64,000 nucleotides of DNA from an uncultured Agrococcus sp. (GCF_945915485.1 NZ_CAMEFJ010000005.1:1-64000); one strand, 5' to 3'; positions 47,079-59,049 are shown, numbered from the stretch's first letter. Made by a program: numbers and translations. The notes: generated from the letters alone by a model not told the origin.

Positions 47079-48148
47079 CGACTCTGCTATTCGCCGGTGG
47101 TGGAACCGCCGGTCACGTAAACCCATTGCTTGCGACCGCGGACAGGATGCGGGAGCAGCGTAAGGACCTCGAGGTTCTCGTACTCGGGACCCGCGAAGGA
47201 CTCGAGGCCGACCTCGTGCCGGAGCGCGGGTACGAGCTGCTCACGATCGAGAAGCTGCCGTTTCCGCGTCGTCCGAACGTGTACGCGCTCCGCTTTCCTC
47301 CTCGGTGGGTGCGTGCTGTGCGTCAGGTACGGCGCATCATCCGTGAGCGCGGCGTTGCAGCGGTCGTCGGCTTCGGCGGTTACGCTTCCGCTCCCGCGTA
47401 CCGTGCCGCGAAGCTCGAAGGCGTACCCATCGTCATTCACGAGGCGAACGCGGTACCGGGTATGGCGAACAAGCTCGGCGCGCGTTGGGCGGAGGCCGTC
47501 GGCGTTTCCTATCGGACGACGCCCATGACGGGCAGCGAATTCGTCGGGATGCCCCTGCGCAGTGAGATCACCGACCTCGATCGCGCAGGGCTGCGCGAGG
47601 AGGCGAGAGGGTCGCTCGGGCTCGACGCCGATCGTCCCGTGCTGCTCGTGACGGGAGGTTCGCAGGGCGCCCGCAGCGTCAATAGAGCCATTGTCGACGC
47701 TGCTGACGACATAGTCGCTGCGGGTTGGCAGGTCCTCCACCTGTCCGGCGGCCGACAAACGGACTTCGAACCCGCTGAGTCCGAGCACTACGTCGCGATC
47801 GAGTATCTCCGCGAAATGCACCTGGCGCTCGCCGCTGCCGATTTCGTCGTCTGCCGAGCCGGCTCCCTGACCGTCGCGGAACTCGGTGCTGTGGGATTAC
47901 CGGCGGTCTATGTACCGTTGCCTTACGGTAACGGCGAGCAGAGAAGGAACGCGCAGGATCAGCTGGATGCGGGAGGTGCTGTGATCGTGAAGGACGAACG
48001 GTTCACTCCCGAGTGGATTCGCGGCGAACTCGTGCCGCTGCTGCGCGACGCCGGCGAAGTCCGGCACATGGCGGAGCGTAGTGCGGCCGCCGGAGTGCGT
48101 GACGGAGCCGATCGTATGGCGGCCCTCGTGGAACGGGTGATTGCATGA
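47075..48148 (+). CDS. murG: UDP-N-acetylglucosamine--N-acetylmuramyl-(pentapeptide) pyrophosphoryl-undecaprenol GlcNAc transferase (MurG)
   Basis: [90 protein letters not shown]. Confidence 0.97.
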   Translation: MTTLLFAGGGTAGHVNPLLATADRMREQRKDLEVLVLGTREGLEADLVPERGYELLTIEKLPFPRRPNVYALRFPPRWVRAVRQVRRIIRERGVAAVVGFGGYASAPAYRAAKLEGVPIVIHEANAVPGMANKLGARWAEAVGVSYRTTPMTGSEFVGMPLRSEITDLDRAGLREEARGSLGLDADRPVLLVTGGSQGARSVNRAIVDAADDIVAAGWQVLHLSGGRQTDFEPAESEHYVAIEYLREMHLALAAADFVVCRAGSLTVAELGAVGLPAVYVPLPYGNGEQRRNAQDQLDAGGAVIVKDERFTPEWIRGELVPLLRDAGEVRHMAERSAAAGVRDGADRMAALVERVIA

Positions 48149-49563
48149 TCAAACCAGACCTGACGACGCCCATTCCCGAAACGATCGAGCGGGTGCATTT
48201 CATCGGCATCGGCGGCAGCGGGATGTCCGGCATCGCGCGCATGATGCTCGCCAGCGGAATTGCGGTGACGGGCTCGGACCGCGCCGACTCCGAGACCGTG
48301 CGCGAACTCCGCGAGCAGGGCGCCGAAATCTGGGTCGGACACGACGGCCAAAAACTGCCCGACGTGGACGCAGTCGTCGTCACGAGCGCTCTGTGGCCGG
48401 ACAATTCCGAACTGGTCGCCGCGAGAGAAAGGGGCGTACCAGTTCTGCACAGGTCCCAGGCACTGCATCTGCTCGCCCGGGGTCACCGCCTCGTAGCCGT
48501 CGCGGGTGCGCATGGAAAAACCACCTCGACGGGAATGCTGGCTGCGGCGCTGCACGCGCTCGACGCCGGTGCCGGATTCGTGAACGGGGGTGTCGTCGCG
48601 GGTCTCGGCACCTCGTCCGCGCACGGAGACGGCGAGCTTTTCGTGCTCGAAGCAGACGAGTCCGATGGCTCTTTCTTGATGTACGACGTTGCTGTTGCGC
48701 TGATAACCAACATCGATACCGACCACTTGGATCACTACGGGTCGGAAGAAGCGTTCGATAGGGCATTCGCTCGTTTCGCCGACGACGCTAGCGAGACCGT
48801 GGTGATCTCCGGGGATGACGAAGGTGCCAGCAGAGTGCGTGCGCTGATGCACCACGAACGCGTTGTGACGTTCGGTCGCTCCGAGGATGCCGACGTCAAA
48901 CTGGTGGACGTGTCCCTTGTGCCGGAGGTGACGTTCGCGCTCGAGTATCGCGGCACTCGTTACCCGGGGAGTGTCGGAGTCGTTGGTGAGCACAACGCGC
49001 TGAACGCGGCCGGAATCTTCGCAGTGCTCGTGAACCTGGGCTTCGAGCCGCGCGAGTCGATTGACGCGATTGCGGCTTTCAAGGGAACGGGGCGTCGCTT
49101 CGAGTCGCACGGGAGCGTCCGCGGCGTCGACGTGTACGACGACTACGCGCACCATCCCGTCGAAGTCGAAGCCGCGCTGAAGGGCGCCAGAACGGCAACG
49201 GAGGGGCGTATCATCGCCGTGCACCAGCCGCATCTGTTCTCTCGTACCCGTGACATGGCCGATGAGTTCGCCGCGGTGTACGAGCGGCTGGCGGACCACA
49301 CGGTGATTCTCGACGTGTACGGAGCCCGAGAGGATCCCATCCCCGGTGTAACGGGCGCGCTCGTCGCCGACGCGTTTGAGGAAGTGTCGAAACGCGACTT
49401 CATCGCCGATTGGCAGGCGGCCTCCGAGCGCGTCGCCGAGATCGCCCGCGAAGGTGATCTCGTCATGACTCTTTCGTGCGGCAATGTCAACCTGATCATC
49501 CCGCAGTTGAAAGGCGCCCTGGCTGCGACGGATGCCGGCTCACAGGGCAGGGGGAACGCGTAG
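48145..49563 (+). CDS. murC: UDP-N-acetylmuramate--L-alanine ligase (MurC)
   Basis: [69 protein letters not shown]. Confidence 0.97.
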   Translation: MIKPDLTTPIPETIERVHFIGIGGSGMSGIARMMLASGIAVTGSDRADSETVRELREQGAEIWVGHDGQKLPDVDAVVVTSALWPDNSELVAARERGVPVLHRSQALHLLARGHRLVAVAGAHGKTTSTGMLAAALHALDAGAGFVNGGVVAGLGTSSAHGDGELFVLEADESDGSFLMYDVAVALITNIDTDHLDHYGSEEAFDRAFARFADDASETVVISGDDEGASRVRALMHHERVVTFGRSEDADVKLVDVSLVPEVTFALEYRGTRYPGSVGVVGEHNALNAAGIFAVLVNLGFEPRESIDAIAAFKGTGRRFESHGSVRGVDVYDDYAHHPVEVEAALKGARTATEGRIIAVHQPHLFSRTRDMADEFAAVYERLADHTVILDVYGAREDPIPGVTGALVADAFEEVSKRDFIADWQAASERVAEIAREGDLVMTLSCGNVNLIIPQLKGALAATDAGSQGRGNA

Positions 49564-50418
49564 GTGCGCAGACCCGAGTACCGTTCCCCGGCCCGCTCCG
49601 TGACGGAGCGGGTCGATAAGGAATTGCGCGACCGTAGCCGCGAAGAGGTCGAGCGCGAGGCTGAGCTCGCTCGCGAAGAGCAGCGAGAACTCCGACGCAC
49701 TGCGAAAGAGCGAAAGCGAGCCGAACGGAAGGACCTGCGTCGCTTCACAGCGGCCAAACGGAAACGGCTTCGCAGCTGGTTGATCGGGTTCGGGGTCGTA
49801 GCGGTCTGCATAGGGATACTCGTTGCGCTCGTGACGACCCCCGTCATGTCTGTTCGAGAGATTCGGGTCGAAGGTGCCGACCGTGTGAGCGAGGCCGAGA
49901 TCCGGGATGCGCTCGAGGATCAGCTCGGTACGCCCATAGCGCTTGTCAGTGATGAAGAGGTCGGCGAGCGATTGAGCGGCTTTGTCGCGCTCGAATCCTA
50001 TGCGGTTGACCTGGCGCCACCGTCGGCGATCGTGATTCGTGTGCACGAGAGGGTGCCGGTTGCGCTCACGGAGGACGGTGATCTCATCGATGCAGCGGGA
50101 GTCAATCTTGGTGAACCTCGCGAGGGCGAGGGTGACCTCCCTACGATCGTCGACATCACGATAGGGGGCGAAACCTTTGCTTCCGTGTCTCGCGCACTCG
50201 TCAATCTTTCGCCGGAAATGCTCGAGCGCGTTGAAACCGTGACGGCGGAATCTCCGCAATCGATCAGCCTGACGATCGACACCGGTGAGACGGTCATCTG
50301 GGGAGGCCCCGAGCAGTCGACACTGAAGTCCGACACGGTACAGGTGCTGCTCTCGAGCGACGCCGTGAGCGGCCGAATCATCGATGTATCCGCGCCCGAA
50401 CATCCCGTTGTTCGCTGA
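49564..50418 (+). CDS. ftsQ: Cell division protein FtsQ/DivIB
   Basis: Single TM then POTRA-like VREIRVEGADRVSEAEIRDALEDQLGTPIALVS; position between murC and ftsZ. Confidence 0.9.
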   Translation: MRRPEYRSPARSVTERVDKELRDRSREEVEREAELAREEQRELRRTAKERKRAERKDLRRFTAAKRKRLRSWLIGFGVVAVCIGILVALVTTPVMSVREIRVEGADRVSEAEIRDALEDQLGTPIALVSDEEVGERLSGFVALESYAVDLAPPSAIVIRVHERVPVALTEDGDLIDAAGVNLGEPREGEGDLPTIVDITIGGETFASVSRALVNLSPEMLERVETVTAESPQSISLTIDTGETVIWGGPEQSTLKSDTVQVLLSSDAVSGRIIDVSAPEHPVVR

Positions 50419-50604
50419 TTTGAGTGCCGAATTCACTGAGGCGGACTTTTCTTGCCTTCGCGGTCGCGACACTCCGGCGTGTTGACCGCATGGGCGGGTC
50501 GCCGGGCCGTAGCGTCGATCCTGACAGACAACCGTGAGGGAAACTCTAACCTTAAACCAGAGGTTGAAACTTCTCGCGAACGACACGCAATCGAGGGGTC
50601 GGAA

Positions 50605-51780
50605 GTGACATCGAACCAGAATTACCTCGCCGTCATCAAGGTGGTTGGCGTAGGAGGCGGCGGAGTAAACGCCGTCAACCGCATGATCGAGATCGGTCTG
50701 CGTGGCGTCGAGTTCATTGCGGTGAACACCGACGCGCAGGCGTTGACGTTGAGCGATGCCGACGTCAAGCTCGATGTCGGACGTGAGCTCACGAAGGGGC
50801 TCGGCGCGGGAGCCGACCCGGAGATCGGTAGGCGCGCGGCCGAAGATCATCAGGAAGAGATCGAGCAGGCGCTGTCGGGCGCCGACATGGTTTTCGTGAC
50901 GGCGGGCGAGGGCGGTGGTACCGGAACCGGTGGCGCACCCGTCGTTGCGCGCATTGCGAAGAGCCTCGGGGCGCTGACCGTCGGTGTCGTTACGAAGCCG
51001 TTCTCCTTCGAGGGGCGCCGTCGCCAAGCACAGGCGGAGTCGGGCGTCGAAGCCCTCAAGAACGAGGTCGACACGCTTATCGTCGTTCCGAACGATCGGC
51101 TGCTGGAGATCAGCGACATGGGCCTCTCCATGGTGGAGGCATTCGAGACGGCGGATCAGGTGCTGCTCGCCGGTGTTCAGGGGATTACAGACCTGATCAC
51201 GACACCGGGTCTCATCAACGTCGACTTCGCGGACGTGAAGTCCGTTATGCAGGGTGCGGGAAGCGCGCTCATGGGTATCGGGTCGTCGCGCGGTGCTGAT
51301 CGTGCGATCAAGGCCGCCGAGCTCGCGATCGCGAGCCCGTTGCTGGAGGCCAAGATCGATGGTGCACACGGCGTCCTGCTCTCGATTCAAGCGGGCTCCA
51401 ACATCGGCATCATGGAGATCCAGGAAGCTGCGAGCCTTGTGCAGGAGGCAGTGCACCCGGAGGCGAACATCATCTTCGGCACCGTCATCGACGACACGCT
51501 CGGTGACGAAGTCCGCGTTACGGTCATCGCCGCGGGATTCGACGGAGGAGGCCCGCACGCGAAGGAGGACTCGGATCACCGGGAGTTCGACACGGCGCAC
51601 AACGCCATGCTCGGGTCACGGGCCGAAGAGGAACAGAGCGAGCAGGATGCGACAGGCGAACGTCGCCCGGTTCCCGTCCCGCCGCAAACGGTTCCAGAGC
51701 ACCTGACCGGGCCGGTGCAGCCGCTCGAGGCCACCGCGGACGAGGACGAAGACGAGTTCCTGCCGGACTTCCTGAAGTGA
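50605..51780 (+). CDS. ftsZ: Cell division protein FtsZ
   Basis: [63 protein letters not shown]-terminal FLPDFLK; GTG at 50605 with upstream GAGGGG. Confidence 0.97.
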   Translation: MTSNQNYLAVIKVVGVGGGGVNAVNRMIEIGLRGVEFIAVNTDAQALTLSDADVKLDVGRELTKGLGAGADPEIGRRAAEDHQEEIEQALSGADMVFVTAGEGGGTGTGGAPVVARIAKSLGALTVGVVTKPFSFEGRRRQAQAESGVEALKNEVDTLIVVPNDRLLEISDMGLSMVEAFETADQVLLAGVQGITDLITTPGLINVDFADVKSVMQGAGSALMGIGSSRGADRAIKAAELAIASPLLEAKIDGAHGVLLSIQAGSNIGIMEIQEAASLVQEAVHPEANIIFGTVIDDTLGDEVRVTVIAAGFDGGGPHAKEDSDHREFDTAHNAMLGSRAEEEQSEQDATGERRPVPVPPQTVPEHLTGPVQPLEATADEDEDEFLPDFLK

Positions 51781-52445
51781 TGTCGGCAGGGGAGCGGCTG
51801 GATCAGTTCAGGGCCGAGTTGCGCGAAGCGAGCGCCGGCCTTGCAACGGCTCCAACCCTGATCGTCGTCACGAAGTTCCACCCCGATGAACTCGTGCGCG
51901 AACTCTTCGAAGCGGGCCAGCGCGATTTCGGTGAGAATCGGCACCCCGAGGCGCGAAACAAGCGTTCCGGGCTCGATGAGGAAGACGCGGTCTGGCACTT
52001 CGTGGGTCAGCTCCAGCGCAACAAGGTGCGTCAGGTCGCACGCTACGCCGACGTGCTGCACGCCGTGGACCGACAAGAGATCATCGAACTGCTGGAGACA
52101 GGGGAGGACATCCCGACCCGTGACGCGTTCCTGCAGATCAACCTCACCGACGATCCGGGCCGCGGTGGCATCGATGACGCCGGCTTCGAGGCACTCGCGG
52201 AGCGAGCTGTCGAGTCGTCGGCCGTTCGCGTGCTCGGCGTTATGGCCGTTGCGCCGTTGGACGAGTCGCCGGAGCGGGCGCACGAGCGCGTAGCCGGTTA
52301 CTCGGAGCGACTGCAGCGCGTCGCGCCGGAAGCTTCCGCGATCTCGTCCGGTATGAGCTCCGATTGGCGATCCGCTGTGCAACACGGCGCGACACACCTC
52401 CGGATCGGCACGGCAATCACGGGTTCGCGCCCCGTCAGCCCGTAG
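51777..52445 (+). CDS. YggS-family PLP-binding protein (PLP homeostasis)
   Basis: [93 protein letters not shown]. Confidence 0.93.
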   Translation: MMSAGERLDQFRAELREASAGLATAPTLIVVTKFHPDELVRELFEAGQRDFGENRHPEARNKRSGLDEEDAVWHFVGQLQRNKVRQVARYADVLHAVDRQEIIELLETGEDIPTRDAFLQINLTDDPGRGGIDDAGFEALAERAVESSAVRVLGVMAVAPLDESPERAHERVAGYSERLQRVAPEASAISSGMSSDWRSAVQHGATHLRIGTAITGSRPVSP

Positions 52446-52477
52446 CCTGTTTGACACACCCCTGAAGGAGGCATCCC

Positions 52478-52939
52478 ATGAGCAACGCACTCAAGCGGGC
52501 CGCGATCGCACTCGGCTTCGCAGAGGAAGAGGAACTCGCTGCCGAGGCCTCGAACGCTCGCAGTGAATCCAGAACCGACGACAATGAAGCGACGACGGAG
52601 ACGACGCCGGGGCCGGCGAACGTTACTCCTTTGCGCCGAGCGCCGCAGCAGGTGAACGAAATGCACGAAATTCTGACGGTGCACCCGCGCCAGTACAAGG
52701 ACGCCAAGGAGATTGCCGGGGCGTTCCGCGACGAGATCCCCGTCATCATCAATCTCTCGCAGATGACCGACAGTGATGCCCGCAGGCTGATCGACTTCGC
52801 TGCCGGTCTCACGCAGGGCCTCAACGGCAAGATTGAGCGAGTCACGACCAAGGTATACTTGCTTTCACCCGAATCGGTTACCGTTTCGGGCTCGCGTGAA
52901 TCGGAAAACGACACCGATTCTTCAGTCTTCAACCACTAG
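52478..52939 (+). CDS. sepF: Cell division protein SepF
   Basis: [73 protein letters not shown]. Confidence 0.95.
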   Translation: MSNALKRAAIALGFAEEEELAAEASNARSESRTDDNEATTETTPGPANVTPLRRAPQQVNEMHEILTVHPRQYKDAKEIAGAFRDEIPVIINLSQMTDSDARRLIDFAAGLTQGLNGKIERVTTKVYLLSPESVTVSGSRESENDTDSSVFNH

Positions 52940-52963
52940 GGGGACGGTCTGTCCGTCGTCGGA

Positions 52964-53242
52964 TTGGTGATCTTCTGGATCGCCAGGGTGTACTTCTATA
53001 TTCTTTGGGGTCGCGTCATCATCGATTTGGTAGCTGCCCTCAAACGGGATTGGAAACCGAAGGGGTTCGTCCTCGCCATTTCGGTATTCCTGTTCAAGCT
53101 CACTGACCCTCCGGTCAAGTTCCTGCGGCGGTTCATCAAACCCGTGCGCATCGGACAGGTCAGTCTCGACCTGTCCGTTCTGATCCTCTTCATCGTGCTC
53201 ATCGTTCTTATGAATGTTGCGTCACTCATCGCCATGATGTGA
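52964..53242 (+). CDS. YggT family membrane protein
   Basis: YFYILWGRVIIDLVAALKRDWKPKGFVLAISVFLFKLTDPPVKFLRRFIKPVRIGQVSLDLSVLILFIVLIVL. Confidence 0.92.
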   Translation: MVIFWIARVYFYILWGRVIIDLVAALKRDWKPKGFVLAISVFLFKLTDPPVKFLRRFIKPVRIGQVSLDLSVLILFIVLIVLMNVASLIAMM

Positions 53243-53302
53243 CCTGCTCGCGCGAGCGGGTATGGTGTGTTGAGCACGTTTACGACATCGAAAGGCACGG
53301 AC

Positions 53303-53986
53303 ATGGCACTCACGCCTGACGACCTCCTCACCAAGCGTTTCGAGGAAACGCGTTTTCGCGACGGCTACGACCAGGACGAGGTCGACGACTTCCTCGATCT
53401 CGTCGCGAACGACTGGCGATCCGTCATCGCCGAGCGCGATGCGCTCAAGGAGGAGAATGAGCAGTTGAAGGCGCAGATCTCCGGCGGCGTAGCAGAAGCG
53501 CCTGTCCAGTCTGCTCCTGCTCCCATCGATTCCGCCCCCGCCGCTCCCGAGCCGGCCGAGGAGCAGCAGGTTGCGGCGCCGGAGGGCCCCGACTACCAGC
53601 CGTCCGCCGACTCCAGCGTGAGCCTCCTCACGATGGCGCAGCGTCTCCACGATGAGCTCGTAACCGAAGGTGAGACGCGGCGCGACAGCCTCGTCACCGA
53701 AGGTGAGCAACAGCGCGATGAGCTCATCACCAATGCTCAGAACGAAGCGAAGCAGCTCGAGGATCAGGCGCTCGTGCGTTCCGAGGAACTCCAGCGTCAG
53801 TTCGAGACGCAGAAGGCGTCGCTCGAACAGCAGCGCTCGGATCTGCAGGAGAAGATCGACGAGCTCAAGAGCTTCGAGCGCGACTACCGTCTTCGCCTGC
53901 GCGGCTACATCGAGAGCCAGTTGCGCGACCTCGACCGTACCTCCTCGCTCGGCAACGTCGCTGTCGACGGCGACAACAACAACTGA
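53303..53986 (+). CDS. wag31: DivIVA / Wag31 polar growth and division scaffold
   Basis: MALTPDDLLTKRFEETRFRDGYDQDEVDDFLDLVANDW DivIVA N-terminus plus coiled coil. Confidence 0.94.
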   Translation: MALTPDDLLTKRFEETRFRDGYDQDEVDDFLDLVANDWRSVIAERDALKEENEQLKAQISGGVAEAPVQSAPAPIDSAPAAPEPAEEQQVAAPEGPDYQPSADSSVSLLTMAQRLHDELVTEGETRRDSLVTEGEQQRDELITNAQNEAKQLEDQALVRSEELQRQFETQKASLEQQRSDLQEKIDELKSFERDYRLRLRGYIESQLRDLDRTSSLGNVAVDGDNNN

Positions 53987-53991
53987 CTCCG

Positions 53992-54570
53992 GTGACGGAG
54001 GGCAGTCCCACCAAGCCCGCGCGGTCCGTCTCGTGGTGGCACCTCGTGCTGCTGTTCGCGGTTGCCGTGGCTGCCTGGAGCCTCGACTTCTTCTCGAAGG
54101 AGTGGATTCTCGCAAACTTTGCGGAGGGCGAGTCCAGGCAGGTCGTGGGGGAGGCCCTCCGCTTCACGTTCGTGAGAAACCCGGGGGCCGCGTTCTCCCT
54201 CGCGAGTGGCATGACCTGGATCTTCACGATCCTGGCAGCAGCAGTCGCGATCGGTATCGTCGTCGTCGCTCCACGCCTGCGCTCTATCGGCTGGGTGCTC
54301 GTGCTGGGAGGTCTGCTCGGCGGCACGACGGGCAACCTGTTCGACCGGCTCACGAGGGAGCCCGGCGCGCTGCAGGGGCACGTCATCGACTTCATCCACG
54401 TATGGGGTTTCCCCGCCATCTTCAACGTCGCCGATATCGCGATCTGTACGGCGATGGGCGGGCTCATTCTCATGATGCTGCGGGGCACGAATCTCGACGG
54501 TTCGAAAGCGGCGTCCGACGAACCTGAACCTGCAGCGGACGTGGAAGAGAGCGAGCGCCGTGGAGAGTAG
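53992..54570 (+). CDS. lspA: Lipoprotein signal peptidase (signal peptidase II)
   Basis: [66 protein letters not shown]. Confidence 0.95.
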   Translation: MTEGSPTKPARSVSWWHLVLLFAVAVAAWSLDFFSKEWILANFAEGESRQVVGEALRFTFVRNPGAAFSLASGMTWIFTILAAAVAIGIVVVAPRLRSIGWVLVLGGLLGGTTGNLFDRLTREPGALQGHVIDFIHVWGFPAIFNVADIAICTAMGGLILMMLRGTNLDGSKAASDEPEPAADVEESERRGE

Positions 54571-55480
54571 GTTCCTGCAGGTTCCGTCAGGGCTCGACGG
54601 TGTGCGTGCCGATGCAGGTATCGCGAAGCTGCTCGGGCTGAGTCGAACGACCGTCGCAGACGTGCTCGCGGTCGGCGGCGCGACCCTGGACGGTGCAACG
54701 CTGGGCAAGTCGGACCGGCTCACCGCCGACGCATGGCTCGATATCAGCTGGGAGCCGAAACGGCCGCCTCGCGTCGTGCCCGTCGATGTCCCGGACCTGC
54801 ACATCGTGCACCAGGACGCCGATATCGTCGTGATCGACAAGCCCGCAGGAGTCGCCGCCCATCCCTCGATGGGCTGGACGGGGCCGACCGTGCTCGGGGC
54901 GCTTGCGGCAGCGGGTTTCGATATTACGACGTCGGGCGCTGCCGAACGTCAGGGCATAGTGCACCGCCTCGACGTCGGCACGAGCGGCCTCATGGTCGTG
55001 GCGAAAAGCGAGCGCGCCTATACCCATCTCAAGGGGCTCTTCCACGACCGGCAGGTACGCAAGGTGTACCACGCGGCCGTCCAGGGGCATCCCGACCCGC
55101 TGCTGGGCACGATCGATGCGCCGATCGGGCGTCATCCAGGTCACGAGTGGAAGTTCGCCGTCACGGAGAACGGCAAGCCTGCTGTAACGCACTATGAAGC
55201 CATTGAGGCTTTTCGCCACGGGAGCCTTGTCGAAGTTCACCTCGAGACAGGCAGAACGCATCAGATCCGCGTGCACATGTCGGCGAGGCACCACCCGTGC
55301 TTCGGCGACACGATGTACGGAGCGGACCCGAAAATCGCGTCGTGGCTCGAGCTCGACCACCAGTGGCTGCACGCGCTCGAGCTCGGATTCGAGCATCCGA
55401 ATGGAGAAGAAGTCTCGTTCAGGGCCGAATACCCGAAAGAACTCACGACCTCCCTGGAGAAACTGCGCGCGGCGCACTAA
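54560..55480 (+). CDS. RluA/RluD family pseudouridine synthase
   Basis: [83 protein letters not shown]. Confidence 0.95.
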   Translation: MESRFLQVPSGLDGVRADAGIAKLLGLSRTTVADVLAVGGATLDGATLGKSDRLTADAWLDISWEPKRPPRVVPVDVPDLHIVHQDADIVVIDKPAGVAAHPSMGWTGPTVLGALAAAGFDITTSGAAERQGIVHRLDVGTSGLMVVAKSERAYTHLKGLFHDRQVRKVYHAAVQGHPDPLLGTIDAPIGRHPGHEWKFAVTENGKPAVTHYEAIEAFRHGSLVEVHLETGRTHQIRVHMSARHHPCFGDTMYGADPKIASWLELDHQWLHALELGFEHPNGEEVSFRAEYPKELTTSLEKLRAAH

Positions 55481-55513
55481 TGAGCCCTGAGTCCTTCGTA
55501 GACTGGAGGCAGT

Positions 55514-58500
55514 ATGGCTGACTCATTCGCGCACCTGCACGTGCACACGGAGTATTCGATGCTCGACGGAGCGGCGCACATCGGGCCGCTCGTCAAGGCT
55601 GCCGCTGACATGGAGATGCCGGCGATCGCCATGACCGATCACGGCAACATGTTCGGCGCCTACGAGTTCTGGAAGGCTGCTCGCGGAGCCGGCGTGAAGC
55701 CGATCATCGGTACCGAGGCGTATCTCACGCCCGGTACGCATCGCAGCGACAAGAGCCGAATCAAATGGGGCGACTCGTCGTCGGGAGGCGACGATGTCTC
55801 CGGCGGGGGCGCATATACGCACATAACTCTGCTCTCGGAAACCACCGAGGGTATGCACAACCTCTTTCGTCTTTCGTCGCTGGCCTCGCTCGAGGGGTAC
55901 TACTTCAAGCCCCGCATGGATCGCGAGCTGCTGCAACGATTCAGCAAGGGCATTATCGCTACTACGGGATGCCCATCCGGGGAGGTGCAGACGCGCTTGC
56001 GCCTCGGTCAGTACGAGGAAGCCGTGCAGGCAGCGGGGGAGTTCCAGGACATCTTCGGCAAGGAGAACTACTTCCTCGAACTCATGGACCACGGCCTCGA
56101 CATCGAACGCCGAGTGCGCGACGACCTGCTGCGCCTCGGTAAAGAGGTAGGCATCCCGCTTTTGGCGAGCAACGACCTGCACTACACGCACGCGGACGAC
56201 GCGAAGAGCCACGACGCGCTGCTCTGCGTTTCGACGGGCTCGACGATCAACGACCCCGGCCGCTTCAAGCTCGATGGCGGTGGGTACTACCTCAAGTCGC
56301 CCGCCGAGATGCGTCAGATCTTCCGTGATCTTCCGGAAGCGTGCGACAACACCCTCGCTATCGCCGAACGGTGCAACGTCGAGTTCGACGAGTCGGCGAA
56401 CTACATGCCGCGTTTCGAGGTTCCCGACGGTGAGAGCGAGCAGTCGTGGTTCGTGAAAGAAGTACAGCGCGGTCTAGAGCAGCGGTACGGCGGCAGCGTT
56501 CCAGATGCCGCTCAGGAGCGCGCGAACTACGAAACCGATGTCATTCTGTCGATGGGGTTCCCCGGCTACTTCCTCGTCGTCGCCGACTTCATCAACTGGG
56601 CCAAGGAGCAGGGTATCCGCGTCGGCCCCGGGCGAGGGTCCGGAGCGGGGTCCATGGCCGCGTACGCGCTCGGGGTCACGGGCGTAGATCCACTGGAGCA
56701 CGGACTTCTGTTCGAGCGGTTCCTGAACCCCGAACGCGTCTCCATGCCCGACTTCGACGTGGACTTCGACGAGCGCCGGCGCGGTGAGGTGATCAAGTAC
56801 GTCACCGACAAGTACGGTGTCGATCGTGTCGCGCAGGTCGTGACCTACGGCACGATCAAGACCAAGCAGGCGCTCAAGGACTCCGCCCGCGTGCTCGGGC
56901 ATCCGTTCGGGATGGGTGAGAAGCTGACGAAGGCGCTGCCCCCGGCGGTCATGGCGAAAGACATTCCGCTCGCCGGCATCGTCGACGAGTCGCACAATCG
57001 CTTCAAGGAAGCGGGGGAGTTCCGGGCTCTCATCGACTCGGACCCGGAGGCTAAAACGGTGTTCGAAACCGCACGCGGTCTCGAGGGGCTGAAACGACAG
57101 TGGGGCGTGCACGCCTGTGCCGTCATCATGTCGAGCGCAGAACTGCAGAGCGTCATCCCCGTCATGAAGCGCGAGCAGGACGGCGCCATCATCACGCAGT
57201 TCGACTATCCGACCTGCGAGTCGCTCGGACTGCTGAAGATGGACTTCCTGGGGCTGCGAAACCTCACGATCATCGACGACGCTCTCGATAACGTGCAGAT
57301 GAACCGCGGCCACAGGCCCGTGCTCGAGGATCTCGACTTCAACGATCGACCCGCATACGAATTGCTGTCGCGGGGTGATTCGCTCGGTGTCTTCCAGCTC
57401 GATGGCGGGCCCATGCGGTCGCTGCTGCGTCTACTCAAGCCCGACAACTTCGAAGACATCTCCGCGCTTATCGCGTTGTATCGTCCCGGCCCCATGGGTG
57501 CGAACTCGCATACGAACTACGCGCTGCGGAAGAACGGGCTGCAGGAGATCACACCGATCCATCCCGAACTCGAAGAGCCACTCTCCGACATCCTCGATAC
57601 CACGTTCGGCCTCATCATCTATCAAGAGCAGGTCATGGCGATCGCTCAGAAGGTTGCGGGGTTCTCGCTCGGTCAAGCGGACATTCTGCGTCGGGCGATG
57701 GGCAAGAAGAAGAAAGAGGAACTGGACCGCCAGTACGCCGGTTTCGAGCAGGGCATGCTCGACAACGGCTACTCGAAGGGCGCTGTCGAGACACTCTGGA
57801 ACATCCTGCTGCCGTTCTCCGACTACGCGTTCAACAAGTCGCACTCCGCTGCCTATGGCGTGATCGCGTACTGGACCGCGTATCTGAAAGCCCACTACCC
57901 GGCCGAGTACATGGCGGCGCTGCTCACGAGCGTCCGCGACTCTCGCGACAAGATGGCACTGTACCTGACGGAGTGCCGCAGGATGGGCATCACGGTGCTT
58001 CCCCCTCACGTCAACGAGTCGAGCCAGGCCTTCACGGCGGTCGGGGACGACATCCGCTTCGGCCTCGGTGCGGTTCGCAATGTCGGAACGAACGTTGTCG
58101 ACGGCATCATCTCGGGACGGGAGAAGGAGGGGAAGGCGACGAGCTTCCACGACTTCCTGAAGAAAGCACCCCTTCCCGTACTCGGCAAGCGCACGATCGA
58201 GTCGCTCATCAAGGCGGGAGCCTTCGACGACCTCGGTGCGACGAGGCGAGCCATGGTGGAAGTGCACGAAGATGCGATCGACGCATCCGCGTCTGTCAAA
58301 CGCAATGAGGCACAGGGGCAGGTCGACCTGTTCGGTGACATCTTCGACGACATCGAATCGAGCGAAAGCACGGTGCCGGATCGCCCGGAATGGACGAAAC
58401 GCGACAAGCTCGCCTTCGAACGCGAGATGCTGGGTCTCTATGTCTCCGACCATCCGCTCGCGGGGCTGGAGCTCGAGTTGTCGAAGCATCAGACGCACGA

Positions 58501-59020
58501 GGTGCAGGCGATCGGCGAAGGCACGATCGACGGTGATTCGGTGACCATCGCGGGCCTGGTATCCGGGATGCAGCACCGTGTCGCGCGAAACAGCGGCAAC
58601 CCCTACGGCATCGTGACCATCGAGGACTTCACCGGCCAGGTCGAAGTCATGCTGCTGGGAAAGACCTACACGGAGTACGGGCACGCTGTGCAGCCGGACG
58701 GTATTGCGGTCGTGCGTGCTCGAGTGCGGACACGCGACGACGGTTTCTCGCTCACCGCCAACAGCGTAGAGCTGCCGAATCTGCAGCCCGTCGATGAGAC
58801 GAAGCCGATCGAACTGCGGCTGCCGGAGCGTCGAGCGACCGTGCGGCTCAGCCGCGAACTCAAGTCTCTGCTCGAGCGCCACGAGGGACCGACGGACGTC
58901 AAACTGCGCCTCGAGCGCCAGGGGGCCGCTCGCGTCTTCGCGATTCCTCATCAGGTGAGGGTTTCGCCGGACCTGTTCGGCGAGATCAAGAGTCTGCTGG
59001 GACCGACGGCGTTGGTGTGA
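55514..59020 (+). CDS. dnaE: DNA polymerase III subunit alpha
   Basis: FAHLHVHTEYSMLDGAAHIGPLVKAA PHP; GRGSGAGSMAAYALGVTGVDPLEHGLLFERFLNPERVSMPDFDVDFDERRR; YNKSHSAAYG-like FNKSHSAAYGVIAYWTAYLKAHYPAEYMAALLTS. Confidence 0.97.
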   Translation: MADSFAHLHVHTEYSMLDGAAHIGPLVKAAADMEMPAIAMTDHGNMFGAYEFWKAARGAGVKPIIGTEAYLTPGTHRSDKSRIKWGDSSSGGDDVSGGGAYTHITLLSETTEGMHNLFRLSSLASLEGYYFKPRMDRELLQRFSKGIIATTGCPSGEVQTRLRLGQYEEAVQAAGEFQDIFGKENYFLELMDHGLDIERRVRDDLLRLGKEVGIPLLASNDLHYTHADDAKSHDALLCVSTGSTINDPGRFKLDGGGYYLKSPAEMRQIFRDLPEACDNTLAIAERCNVEFDESANYMPRFEVPDGESEQSWFVKEVQRGLEQRYGGSVPDAAQERANYETDVILSMGFPGYFLVVADFINWAKEQGIRVGPGRGSGAGSMAAYALGVTGVDPLEHGLLFERFLNPERVSMPDFDVDFDERRRGEVIKYVTDKYGVDRVAQVVTYGTIKTKQALKDSARVLGHPFGMGEKLTKALPPAVMAKDIPLAGIVDESHNRFKEAGEFRALIDSDPEAKTVFETARGLEGLKRQWGVHACAVIMSSAELQSVIPVMKREQDGAIITQFDYPTCESLGLLKMDFLGLRNLTIIDDALDNVQMNRGHRPVLEDLDFNDRPAYELLSRGDSLGVFQLDGGPMRSLLRLLKPDNFEDISALIALYRPGPMGANSHTNYALRKNGLQEITPIHPELEEPLSDILDTTFGLIIYQEQVMAIAQKVAGFSLGQADILRRAMGKKKKEELDRQYAGFEQGMLDNGYSKGAVETLWNILLPFSDYAFNKSHSAAYGVIAYWTAYLKAHYPAEYMAALLTSVRDSRDKMALYLTECRRMGITVLPPHVNESSQAFTAVGDDIRFGLGAVRNVGTNVVDGIISGREKEGKATSFHDFLKKAPLPVLGKRTIESLIKAGAFDDLGATRRAMVEVHEDAIDASASVKRNEAQGQVDLFGDIFDDIESSESTVPDRPEWTKRDKLAFEREMLGLYVSDHPLAGLELELSKHQTHEVQAIGEGTIDGDSVTIAGLVSGMQHRVARNSGNPYGIVTIEDFTGQVEVMLLGKTYTEYGHAVQPDGIAVVRARVRTRDDGFSLTANSVELPNLQPVDETKPIELRLPERRATVRLSRELKSLLERHEGPTDVKLRLERQGAARVFAIPHQVRVSPDLFGEIKSLLGPTALV

Positions 59021-59049
59021 CGCAATGATCAGATGTACCCGTCGGCGCG

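Noticed and set aside
49540-51600. 686-aa minus-strand ORF opposite ftsQ/ftsZ
   Set aside because: Antisense to well-supported ftsQ and ftsZ; no domain motifs.
53243-53260. CCTGCTCGCGCGAGCGGG stem between yggT and wag31
   Set aside because: Short GC-rich palindrome with imperfect outer pairs and no supporting T tract; could be a weak attenuator but unsupported.
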